A DNA stretch of 11,683 bases from Gammaproteobacteria bacterium (GTDB lineage Bacteria; Pseudomonadota; Gammaproteobacteria; Steroidobacterales; Woeseiaceae), in assembly GCA_029881015.1 (NCBI GenBank), contig JAOUNK010000068.1:1-11683 (forward strand). Reading direction: 5' to 3'. This document shows positions 1-6,505 of this stretch, piece after piece. The first letter of the stretch is position 1, and each line of letters begins with the position of its first letter. Position numbers and translations under genes: made by a program. Below the pieces are notes generated by a model. The model saw nothing but the letters and a program-made list of their open reading frames with translations, was not told the DNA's origin and did no database searches.

Positions 1-1212
1 GTCGGTGTCGCGTGCGAGAATGGCCTTTAGTAAGGGTGTCGGCAGGATGTCGAGGGGCATGACCTGTTCGAAGCTGCCGATCGAGACCATGGCGCGCGCG
101 CTGCCGTTTTGTGATGTCGTCATACGGAGCTTCTTCCCGAACAATTCGCCGACAAACGCCCTTGCTGCCGAGAACTTGCCGAAGCCGGGGCGCATGAAGC
201 TCAGGAACTCGCGCTCGGTGCCTTCCTGCAACACGGTTATCTGGTCGTCGTAGCGGCCGAGGTATGCGGCCCAGCCCGCAGCGCGACGCCCGTTCAGGAC
301 GGATCCAGAAACGACACGTACATTGCCGGCTGCGAATTCGCCGCGGACCAGGTCACTGGTATGCGCGCCGAGTCGCGTCGTTATCAGTCGCGGATTAGTG
401 ACTTTCGGCCCGCCCAGGGCGACGACCAGGTCCACGGCCAGGCGACCGGTCGTAAACAGTTTGCCGACAGCGATGACATCCTGGTAGCCGATGTGCCAGA
501 CGATCTTTTGCTCGCTGACCGGCTCGAGGAAATGAATGTGCGTGCCGGCGAGGCCTGCCGGATGCGGCCCGGAGAACTCGGCGTGCCGGATCTTGTCATT
601 GTCCGGGCATTCGATGCCGGAGTTGTGGGCCGTGCAGGCGTAGACGGGTCCGTCGGTCAGCCGTGACAGGACCGCCAGACCGTTCGCAAATGCGTCGGGA
701 TCACGCTTGATGACGACAGCCGGGTCCGCCGCAAGCGGGTTGGTATCAATGGCCGTAACAAAAATTGCGCGAGCGTCGGCATCGGGGGCCGGGATCTTGC
801 TGAACGGGCGCGTTCGCAGCGCCGTCCAGAGGCCGGACTCCAGCAGGTTCTTGCGGACCGCCTCGCTGTCGAGGCTGGCCAGCTCCGCCGCCGGGTACTT
901 CGCGAATTCGACCTCATCGTCACCGTCGAGCTTGACGACGACCGATTGCAGAACACGCCGTTCGCCGCGATTGACGGCGGTGACCACGCCGCTGCCTGGT
1001 GACGTGAAATACACGCCCGGATTGGACTTGTCGGTGTACATCGCCTGCCCCAGCTTTACCCGGTCACCTTCGCGGACCAGCATGCGGGGCTTGAGGTCGT
1101 TGGTGTCCGGTCCGAGCAGGGCAACCGATGTGACAGCCGGTCCCGGGGAGATGCTTTGTTCCGGTGCTCCGGGCAGAGGGATATCTAGGCCTTTCTTGAT
1201 TTTAATGTGCAT
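1..1212 (-). CDS. nqrA: Na+-translocating NADH:quinone reductase subunit A (3' end outside window)
   Basis: NqrA is a peripheral subunit of the inner-membrane Na+-NQR complex, which oxidises NADH, reduces quinone and exports Na+. Reading leftward from ATG at 1212, the frame is open for 404 codons to the window edge. The N-terminus (MHIKIKKGLDIPLPGAPEQ) is the classic NqrA start. Further family landmarks are GLWTALRTRPFSK (about residues 128-139), AIDTNPLAADP (154-164) and VMPLDILPT near the visible end. Full-length NqrA is about 446 residues, so roughly 40 C-terminal residues and the stop codon lie outside. The start is 15 bp after the prenyltransferase stop with no good Shine-Dalgarno, which suggests co-transcription and perhaps translational coupling. 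nqrBCDEF would be expected beyond the left edge. The call rests on strong, continuous similarity to remembered NqrA sequences. Confidence 0.96.
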   Translation of the reverse strand, partial: MHIKIKKGLDIPLPGAPEQSISPGPAVTSVALLGPDTNDLKPRMLVREGDRVKLGQAMYTDKSNPGVYFTSPGSGVVTAVNRGERRVLQSVVVKLDGDDEVEFAKYPAAELASLDSEAVRKNLLESGLWTALRTRPFSKIPAPDADARAIFVTAIDTNPLAADPAVVIKRDPDAFANGLAVLSRLTDGPVYACTAHNSGIECPDNDKIRHAEFSGPHPAGLAGTHIHFLEPVSEQKIVWHIGYQDVIAVGKLFTTGRLAVDLVVALGGPKVTNPRLITTRLGAHTSDLVRGEFAAGNVRVVSGSVLNGRRAAGWAAYLGRYDDQITVLQEGTEREFLSFMRPGFGKFSAARAFVGELFGKKLRMTTSQNGSARAMVSIGSFEQVMPLDILPTPLLKAILARDTD

Positions 1213-1227
1213 AAGATTGGTCGCTGA

Positions 1228-2208
1228 TTAGAACCACAGGGCAAATAGGGCGCACACGGCCAGCCAGATGCAGCCGAGCGTATGAATTCCGAGGGTCGCT
1301 TCTATGGACTTCGCCATGACTTCACGTTGTTCGACGCCGCCACGAATACCGGTAGCCGCTTTCCATGCCAGCACCAGCAGGCCGAGCGGCACGAGCGGCG
1401 CGAGTATCGGCAAGTGGCCCTGGATGGCCAGCAGCACGACGATCGCTGCGGCAACAACATGAATAGAGAAATAGAGATTGGCAGTTGCGTTGAGTCCAAG
1501 CCGTACGGGGAGGGTGTTCTTGCCGCACGCACCGTCGGCCTTGATGTCAGGGACTTCGTTGATGAGCAGGATCGCTGCAACCCAGATACTGACAGGCACC
1601 GAGTACAGGATCAGCGCGGCGTCGATTGACGCGCCCTGGAGCCATGCAGCGCCGGTGACGGGTAGCACGCCAAAAGCGATGGCTACCGCGGTTTCGCCAA
1701 GACCGAGCGAGCTGAGCTTCACGGGGCCGAGCGAGTAGAAAACGCCGAGCGCGATACCAAGCACGCCAAAGGTAATGACCATCGGTCCGCGCTCGGCCAA
1801 AAGGGCAAGACCGGCCAGGGCCGCAATAACGATCAACGTGATGCCGAGTCGCGCCATGCGCTGCTGTGACAGGATGCCTGTCTGGATAAACCGGGACCCG
1901 CCCGTGTAGGGATAAATGCGCTCGTTGTTTCGCGGGTCGGTGCCGATCGCATCGTCGCCGACATCATTGAGGACGTTGCTTGCGGCGTGCACGCAGACGG
2001 TTGCGAGCAGAGCAAGGGCGAACACATAGGGGCTGAACTGGCCCGTAGCGTACGCACCCCAGGCCGTGCCGACGACGACCGGCAACATCGACGCAGGAAA
2101 GAATTTCGGGCGGGTTGCGTGGAACGCGCGCCTGAAAGCCTGTTTGAAGGAGTTGCCGGCGAACTCCTCCGGTACCGGGTTTAGCGGCCGAATAGTGTGT
2201 TGAGACAT
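1228..2208 (-). CDS. UbiA-superfamily prenyltransferase, MenA-like, first gene before nqrA
   Basis: This is a 326-residue polytopic membrane protein of the UbiA superfamily, which moves a polyprenyl chain onto an aromatic acceptor during quinone, heme or lipid synthesis. Both Mg2+-diphosphate motifs are present: N78-xxx-D82-xxx-D86 (within SNVLNDVGDD) and D221-xxx-D225 (within NEVPDIKAD). An N-terminal RPKFFPASMLPVVVGTAWG stretch and a GGSRFIQTG segment (about 103-111) resemble MenA-type enzymes more than 4-hydroxybenzoate UbiA. About eight or nine hydrophobic helices are visible. I chose ATG at 2208, with a weak AGGGA/AGG element just upstream. The frame stays open much further upstream, but that extension is antisense to the peptidase gene and non-homologous. 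The acceptor cannot be read from sequence. Placement directly before nqrA suggests a role in making or modifying the respiratory quinone, which is inference. Confidence 0.88.
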   Translation of the reverse strand: MSQHTIRPLNPVPEEFAGNSFKQAFRRAFHATRPKFFPASMLPVVVGTAWGAYATGQFSPYVFALALLATVCVHAASNVLNDVGDDAIGTDPRNNERIYPYTGGSRFIQTGILSQQRMARLGITLIVIAALAGLALLAERGPMVITFGVLGIALGVFYSLGPVKLSSLGLGETAVAIAFGVLPVTGAAWLQGASIDAALILYSVPVSIWVAAILLINEVPDIKADGACGKNTLPVRLGLNATANLYFSIHVVAAAIVVLLAIQGHLPILAPLVPLGLLVLAWKAATGIRGGVEQREVMAKSIEATLGIHTLGCIWLAVCALFALWF

Positions 2209-2232
2209 TGCCTGATCCCTGCTTCTTGTTGG

Positions 2233-2250
2233 CTGGGTGAGCGCACCCAG
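2233..2250 (-). promoter_or_regulatory. inverted repeat in the prenyltransferase-nqrA leader
   Basis: CTGGGTG and CACCCAG form a perfect 7-bp stem around a 4-nt loop, ending 24 nt upstream of the prenyltransferase ATG and downstream of the candidate promoter at 2269-2296. It would be an RNA hairpin in the 5' leader or a DNA operator. The stem carries no U-run, so a simple terminator is unlikely. Function is unknown; the repeat itself is directly visible. Confidence 0.45.
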
Positions 2251-2268
2251 GCGGTTTTGTGTGAACCT

Positions 2269-2296
2269 TTTATACCGGATTGGGACTCTATATACA
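2269..2296 (-). promoter_or_regulatory. candidate promoter for the prenyltransferase-nqr operon
   Basis: On the minus strand TATAAA (2274-2269) follows TGTATA (2296-2291) with a 16-bp spacer. The -10 is good and the -35 is poor (3 of 6). This AT-rich patch stands out in a GC-rich genome and lies in the divergent region where a promoter is needed. Transcription would start near 2262 and give a leader of about 50 nt that includes the 2233-2250 hairpin. Confidence 0.35.
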
Positions 2297-2347
2297 TACG
2301 CGCTTACCCTTAACTGCGTGGGGGAAGTTTCGCAGTTCGAGACGCTG

Positions 2348-2353
2348 TACAAT
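2348..2353 (+). promoter_or_regulatory. candidate -10 box for the M3 oligopeptidase gene
   Basis: TACAAT matches five of six bases of the sigma-70 -10 consensus and lies 71 bp before the peptidase ATG, in the correct orientation. No convincing -35 is seen 16-18 bp upstream (AAGTTT or AGTTTC), so an activator or another start point is possible. Confidence 0.3.
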
Positions 2354-2424
2354 AGCCCGCTTTGCCGGACTTGTGTCCCACACGGCGGCACGACGAAAAA
2401 TCTACTAAATTGGGATGAATAACT

Positions 2425-4605
2425 ATGAAATTCAACAGGTTGACAGGCCTTGCCCTGTTCGCATTGATGCTCGGTGCCTGCGGAGGCGCGGACACGGGTG
2501 ACGTGGCGGACGCGGCGCCGGCCGCGGCAGCGCATGCGATTTCCGTTACCGATGCGGAGCTCGCGGGCAATCCGTTCATGGAGGAATGGGACACGCCCTA
2601 CGGCGTGCCGCCGTTTTCGGCGATCCAAAACGGGCATTACATGCCCGCGATCAAGAAGGGCGTTCTCGAACTGCGTGGCGAAATCGACGCAATCGTGAAT
2701 AACCCCGACGCACCGACCTTTGAGAATACGATTGTGGCGCTCGAACTGGCCGGCGAACTGCTGGGGGACGTCGCCAGTACCTTCGGCAACATCACGGGTA
2801 CCGATACCGACGACGAGCTGCGTGCACTCGAGTCGGAGATTTATCCGCTGCTGACGCGCGAATTCGATGCGATCAACATGAACCCCGATCTGTGGGCGCG
2901 TGTACAGACCGTTTACGAGCAGCGCGACAGCCTGGATCTCGACGAGCAGGATGCTCGCCTGCTTGAGCTCCGCCACCGGGCCTTTGTTCGCGCGGGCGCG
3001 GCATTTACACCGGAAGTGAAAGAGCAGATCGCCGCGATCAACGCCGAAATGTCGAGCCTCACGACGACCTTCTCCCAGAACCTGTTGCTTGAAACCAAGG
3101 CGTTCACGCTGGAGCTCAAGGAAGACGACGAAGTGGCAGGCCTGAGTGACGACTTCAAGGCGGCGATCTGGGACGAGGAGAAGCAAGCCTGGGTCGTGGG
3201 TCTGAACCGTTCGTCCTACGAGACCTTCATGGTGCAGGCTGAAAACCGCGAGCTGCGTGAAAAGCTGTTCAACGGCTACCGCCTGCGCGCGACATCCGGC
3301 GAGCGCGACAACGGTCCACTGGCGATCAAGATCGCCCAGTTACGGGCCAAGCGCGCCGAGCTGATGGGCTACAAGTCCCACGCCGACTACATTCTCGAGT
3401 ACAACATGGCGAAGACGCCGAAGGGTGCCGAGGACTTCCTGCTGCGTGTCTGGCGTCCGGGCCTCGAACGCGCCAAGGAAGAGCGGGCCGATATGCAGGC
3501 AATGATCGGGGATGAATTCGCGTTCGCCGCGCATGATTGGTGGCACTACTCCGAGAAAGTCCGCAAGGCGCGCTTCGACATCGATGAGAACGAGACCAAG
3601 CCCTATTTCGACCTCAAGAACGTTCGCGCCGGCGCGTTCGAGATGGCGAATCGGCTGTTTGGCCTTGCGTTCGAGCCAGTCGATGTCCAGGGCTGGAATC
3701 CGGTGGTCGTGTCGTTCGATGTCAAGGATGAGAACGGCGAACACCTCGGTCTGTTCATGACCGACATGTACGCGCGCGATTCCAAGCGCGGCGGCGCATG
3801 GATGAATTCCTATCGCGGTACCTCGAACATCCATGGCGAAAAGATCCGTCCGCTGATCACGAACAACATGAACCTGCCGAAGCCGCCGGACGGCGAGCCC
3901 ACGCTCATGCGCTTCTCGGATGTCGAAACCCTGTTCCACGAATTCGGTCATGGCCTGCACGGCCTGATGACGAAGATCGACTACCCGATGTTCTCGGGTG
4001 TGGACGGACCGCGTGACTACACCGAGTTCCCGGCACAGATCCTGGAGCACTGGACCGCGCAGCCGGAAATGCTCGAGCTGTATGCGCGACACTACCAGAC
4101 AGGCGAGGTTATTCCGTCGGACCTGGTCGAACGCATGCTGGCTGCCCGCAATCACAACCAGGGTTTTGCGACGACAGAGTATGTCGCTGCGTCGCTGCTC
4201 GACCTGCGCTGGCACATGCTGAGCTCGGAAGAGGCCGCGAGAATCACGGACGCACGCGCGTTTGAAAAGGAAGTCCTCGAAGGCTACGGACTGATCCCCG
4301 AGATCGAGCCGCGTTACCGCACGAATTACTTCGCGCACATCTTCTCGAGCTCGACGGGTTATTCGTCAGGCTACTACGCATACCTCTGGTCCGAGATTCT
4401 CGATGCCGACGGCTTCGACGCCTTCAAGCAGGCCGAGAATATCTTCGACCCGGAAGTTGCGGGGCGCCTGAAGAAATGGGTGTACGAGGCCGGCGGACTG
4501 CGTCCGGCGGACGAGCTGTACCGCAATTTCCGCGGTTCCGATCCGAGCATCGAACCGCTGCTCGAAGGTCGTGGATTTGCCGTCGAGGAAGCCGGCGGCA
4601 ACTAG
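2425..4605 (+). CDS. M3-family oligopeptidase lipoprotein (peptidyl-dipeptidase Dcp-like)
   Basis: This 726-residue zinc metallopeptidase resembles Dcp, which removes C-terminal dipeptides from short peptides. The N-terminus is a lipoprotein signal with lipobox L16-G17-A18-C19 followed by Gly, predicting an outer-membrane anchor, whereas well-studied Dcp lacks a lipobox. A typical M3A N-terminal helical region starts near residue 52 (PYGVPPFSAI). The catalytic HEFGH is at 505-509, the third zinc ligand is E534 (TEFPAQILEHW), and the substrate-binding segment with H638, Y646, Y650, Y651 and Y653 (STGYSSGYYAYLWSE) is intact. Length is near E. coli Dcp (about 680) plus the leader. The start is fixed by the signal peptide; GGGAT at 2412-2416 is a weak Shine-Dalgarno. 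The gene stands alone, divergent from the prenyltransferase and convergent with the HupE-like gene. Oligopeptidase A-type specificity is possible. Confidence 0.93.
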   Translation: MKFNRLTGLALFALMLGACGGADTGDVADAAPAAAAHAISVTDAELAGNPFMEEWDTPYGVPPFSAIQNGHYMPAIKKGVLELRGEIDAIVNNPDAPTFENTIVALELAGELLGDVASTFGNITGTDTDDELRALESEIYPLLTREFDAINMNPDLWARVQTVYEQRDSLDLDEQDARLLELRHRAFVRAGAAFTPEVKEQIAAINAEMSSLTTTFSQNLLLETKAFTLELKEDDEVAGLSDDFKAAIWDEEKQAWVVGLNRSSYETFMVQAENRELREKLFNGYRLRATSGERDNGPLAIKIAQLRAKRAELMGYKSHADYILEYNMAKTPKGAEDFLLRVWRPGLERAKEERADMQAMIGDEFAFAAHDWWHYSEKVRKARFDIDENETKPYFDLKNVRAGAFEMANRLFGLAFEPVDVQGWNPVVVSFDVKDENGEHLGLFMTDMYARDSKRGGAWMNSYRGTSNIHGEKIRPLITNNMNLPKPPDGEPTLMRFSDVETLFHEFGHGLHGLMTKIDYPMFSGVDGPRDYTEFPAQILEHWTAQPEMLELYARHYQTGEVIPSDLVERMLAARNHNQGFATTEYVAASLLDLRWHMLSSEEAARITDARAFEKEVLEGYGLIPEIEPRYRTNYFAHIFSSSTGYSSGYYAYLWSEILDADGFDAFKQAENIFDPEVAGRLKKWVYEAGGLRPADELYRNFRGSDPSIEPLLEGRGFAVEEAGGN

Positions 4606-4622
4606 CAACCAGCATGAGGTGA

Positions 4623-4648
4623 GCGTCACCCGAGCAATCGGGTGACGC
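4623..4648. terminator. perfect 10-bp hairpin at a convergent gene junction
   Basis: GCGTCACCCG (4623-4632) and CGGGTGACGC (4639-4648) pair perfectly around a 6-nt loop, AGCAAT. The hairpin begins 17 bp after the M3 peptidase stop and also encodes the last residues and stop of the HupE-like gene on the other strand. Neither side has a T-tract, so it is not a textbook intrinsic terminator. It may act in both directions as a weak or Rho-assisted terminator, or as a block to 3' exonucleases. Confidence 0.5.
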
Positions 4649-5408
4649 CCCACCACAGGCCCGTGAGGCTGATCAGGAGTGATCCGGGCTGCGCAATGAA
4701 CCTGCGGTAGTGATTCTGTCCTCGCGGGTCCCGTAGCCACTTGCGGGCCAGCCAGCCGAGCACGGCTGCAGCGACGATGACCGACAATTGTCCGATTTCG
4801 ACGCCGACGTTGAAGCCGATCAGCGCGCTCCAGAACTGGCCCGGCGGCAGTCCGAGCTCGCCGAAGAAGCCTGCAAATCCCAGGCCATGGATCAGGCCGA
4901 AACCGAATACGACCAGCGGCCGCCATTTGGTCATGTCCTTGAAGACGAGGTTTTCGAGCGCGACGAATGCAATCGTGAATGCGATGAGCGGCTCGACCAT
5001 CGAGGACGACGGCGTAATCACTCCGCTTGCCGCCAGGCCCAGCGTAGCGGTATGCGCAACGGTGAACGCCGAGATCTGCCAGGCAAGGGCCTGCAGGCGA
5101 ACCGATGCCAGGAAGATAGCGAGCACAAAGAGAATATGGTCGGCGCCGTCGGGCAGGATGTGACCGATACCGATCGTGATATAGAGACCTGCAGTGGAGA
5201 GAAAACCGCGCTCGTTCCCTTCTTCGTCGAGTATCGGCAACATGTCGGTCTGGCTGAGTTCACCTTCCGAACTATTCATCTCGGCGAGTGCTGCGCACAG
5301 CGCCGGGTCCATGCCATCCTGCCCGGGCACGCAGAGTTCGTCCTCGGGGTGTCCCAGTGCGGTGCTGCCGCCGAGTAGCAGCAGGATGAGTACGCTTATC
5401 CGCCTCAC
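4626..5408 (-). CDS. HupE/UreJ-family membrane protein (putative metal transporter)
   Basis: This 260-residue membrane protein belongs to the HupE/UreJ group; some members are linked to nickel uptake for hydrogenase or urease. It has a signal-like N-terminus ending near ALG-H20. A short periplasmic stretch follows with CVPGQDGMDPALC (two Cys, 26 and 38), then a core of about six or seven helices. Conserved motifs are GIGHILPDGADHILF (H83, D90, H91), AFTVAHT (H119), LEN (E152), GLIHGLGFAGFFGELG (H174) and FNVGVEIGQ (E204). I chose a GTG start at 5408 because it gives an intact signal peptide and overlaps the upstream TGA by 4 bp (GTGA), a sign of translational coupling. An ATG at 5513 would put 35 non-signal-like residues ahead and overlap the upstream gene by over 100 bp. 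No hydrogenase or urease genes are in view, so the metal is unknown. Confidence 0.82.
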   Translation of the reverse strand: MRRISVLILLLLGGSTALGHPEDELCVPGQDGMDPALCAALAEMNSSEGELSQTDMLPILDEEGNERGFLSTAGLYITIGIGHILPDGADHILFVLAIFLASVRLQALAWQISAFTVAHTATLGLAASGVITPSSSMVEPLIAFTIAFVALENLVFKDMTKWRPLVVFGFGLIHGLGFAGFFGELGLPPGQFWSALIGFNVGVEIGQLSVIVAAAVLGWLARKWLRDPRGQNHYRRFIAQPGSLLISLTGLWWGVTRLLG

Positions 5409-6394
5409 GCGGAATTTGTGGCAGGTGTGAGCACGACCTTGCCAAGTACCCGGCGTTCCGTGATCAGCCGAAAGGCATCGGCAAAATCTTCCAACGCAAA
5501 GCTCTGCGAACACCGTGGCTGCAACTGGCCGGCATCGACCATGCGTTCGAGGTCCTGGATGTTACCGGCAAATTCGTCGGCGTGCTTCTCAGCCCAGGTG
5601 CCGTACCAGACACCGATAATGCTCGCTTCCTTGAGCAGGGCCAGGTTGGCGGGCAGCCGGGGGATGTCGCCGCTCGCAAAGCCGACAACGAGGAATCGCG
5701 CGTGCCAGGCGCAGGCACGCAGTGCCTGCTCGGCGAGTTCGCCGCCAACCGGATCGTACACGACATCCACCCCTCTGCCGTCGGTCAGGGTCTTCGCTGT
5801 TATCTTGAGTGGCTGTTCGCTGTAGTTGATGAGTTCATCCGCACCGGCTTCCCGGGCGAACGCGAGCTTGTCGCCGGAACTCGCTGCCGCGATGACGTGT
5901 GCCCCCATTGCGCCGGCAATTTCGACGGCCGCATAGCCGACACCGCCGGCTGCCCCGAGGACGAGCACGGTCTCGCCCGGCTGGAGCCGGGCTCCCTGTT
6001 TCAGTGCGTGGTAACTGGTCCCGTAGGCGACGGAATAGGCCGCACCCTGCTCGAAGCTCAACGAGGCCGGCAAAGCGATTGCGGATGCTTCGGCTACGAC
6101 GGATTTCTCGGCAAACGCCCCACCGCGAAGTGCGCCCACGATAGCGTCACCGACGCGGAATCGCGTGACGTTGCGGCCGACGGCCGACACCACTCCCGCG
6201 GCCTCGTTGCCGGGAATGAAGGGTGGCGGCGTCCTGACCTGGTATTGCCCCGCGATCATCAGTACGTCGGCAAAGTTTAGTCCGGCGGCCCTGACATCGA
6301 ACACGATCTCGTCGTCGCCGGGGACCGGGTCATCCCATTCCTCGATTCTCATGGTTTCAGGGGTTCCGTATTCCCTGCAGACCAGTGCGCGCAT
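5405..6394 (-). CDS. MDR-superfamily NADPH:quinone oxidoreductase-like protein
   Basis: This 329-residue cytosolic protein belongs to the medium-chain dehydrogenase/reductase superfamily, quinone oxidoreductase branch (COG0604 type). Such enzymes use NADPH to reduce quinones or alpha,beta-unsaturated carbonyls. The GroES-like N-domain (about 1-120) has GLNFADVLMIAGQY and FIPGNEAAGVV but lacks the zinc-binding Cys cluster, as expected for this branch. The Rossmann fold starts at VLVLGAAGGVG (about 143-153). The GxDVVYDPVGG strand typical of the group follows. ATG at 6394 is chosen because a strong AGGAG (6408-6404) lies 9 nt upstream and the protein then begins MRALVCREYG; an upstream ATG at 6424 adds ten unlikely residues. 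Its stop overlaps the HupE-like start, so the two are probably one transcript. The physiological substrate is not readable. Confidence 0.9.
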   Translation of the reverse strand: MRALVCREYGTPETMRIEEWDDPVPGDDEIVFDVRAAGLNFADVLMIAGQYQVRTPPPFIPGNEAAGVVSAVGRNVTRFRVGDAIVGALRGGAFAEKSVVAEASAIALPASLSFEQGAAYSVAYGTSYHALKQGARLQPGETVLVLGAAGGVGYAAVEIAGAMGAHVIAAASSGDKLAFAREAGADELINYSEQPLKITAKTLTDGRGVDVVYDPVGGELAEQALRACAWHARFLVVGFASGDIPRLPANLALLKEASIIGVWYGTWAEKHADEFAGNIQDLERMVDAGQLQPRCSQSFALEDFADAFRLITERRVLGKVVLTPATNSA

Positions 6395-6405
6395 GCGTAG
6401 TGTCT

Positions 6406-6419
6406 CCTGACAAGTCAGG
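6406..6419. promoter_or_regulatory. palindrome overlapping the oxidoreductase ribosome binding site
   Basis: CCTGAC-AA-GTCAGG is a perfect inverted repeat with 6-bp arms. On the minus strand its last bases form part of the AGGAG Shine-Dalgarno (6408-6404) of the oxidoreductase gene. It could be a small repressor operator or a weak RNA hairpin (5-bp stem, 4-nt loop) covering the ribosome binding site. It sits in the 111-bp divergent region 6395-6505, which also holds a possible TAGAAT -10 box at 6463-6468 for the M1 peptidase gene, without a clear -35. Confidence 0.35.
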
Positions 6420-6505
6420 CGCACAGTCTACATTGCGCGCCCCATCGCTGCGTGTCCTGTATTAGAATCCCGGCTCCGCAGCGCTCAGCAAGCACCGAGG
6501 CCATC

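Noticed and set aside
361..1231. Plus-strand open frames over the left edge
   Set aside because: They are antisense to nqrA, which is unmistakable on the minus strand.
2209..3186. In-frame 326-codon upstream extension of the prenyltransferase reading frame
   Set aside because: It runs antisense through the M3 peptidase gene, shows no membrane or UbiA character, and the family N-terminus begins at the ATG at 2208. Long antisense open frames are common in GC-rich genes.
3340..4338. Open frame of 332 codons on the minus strand
   Set aside because: It lies wholly inside the M3 peptidase gene, whose catalytic motifs prove the plus-strand frame; the antisense product looks like no known family.
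5582..6280. Open frame of 232 codons on the plus strand
   Set aside because: It is the antisense of the oxidoreductase gene, with no start signal or recognisable domain.
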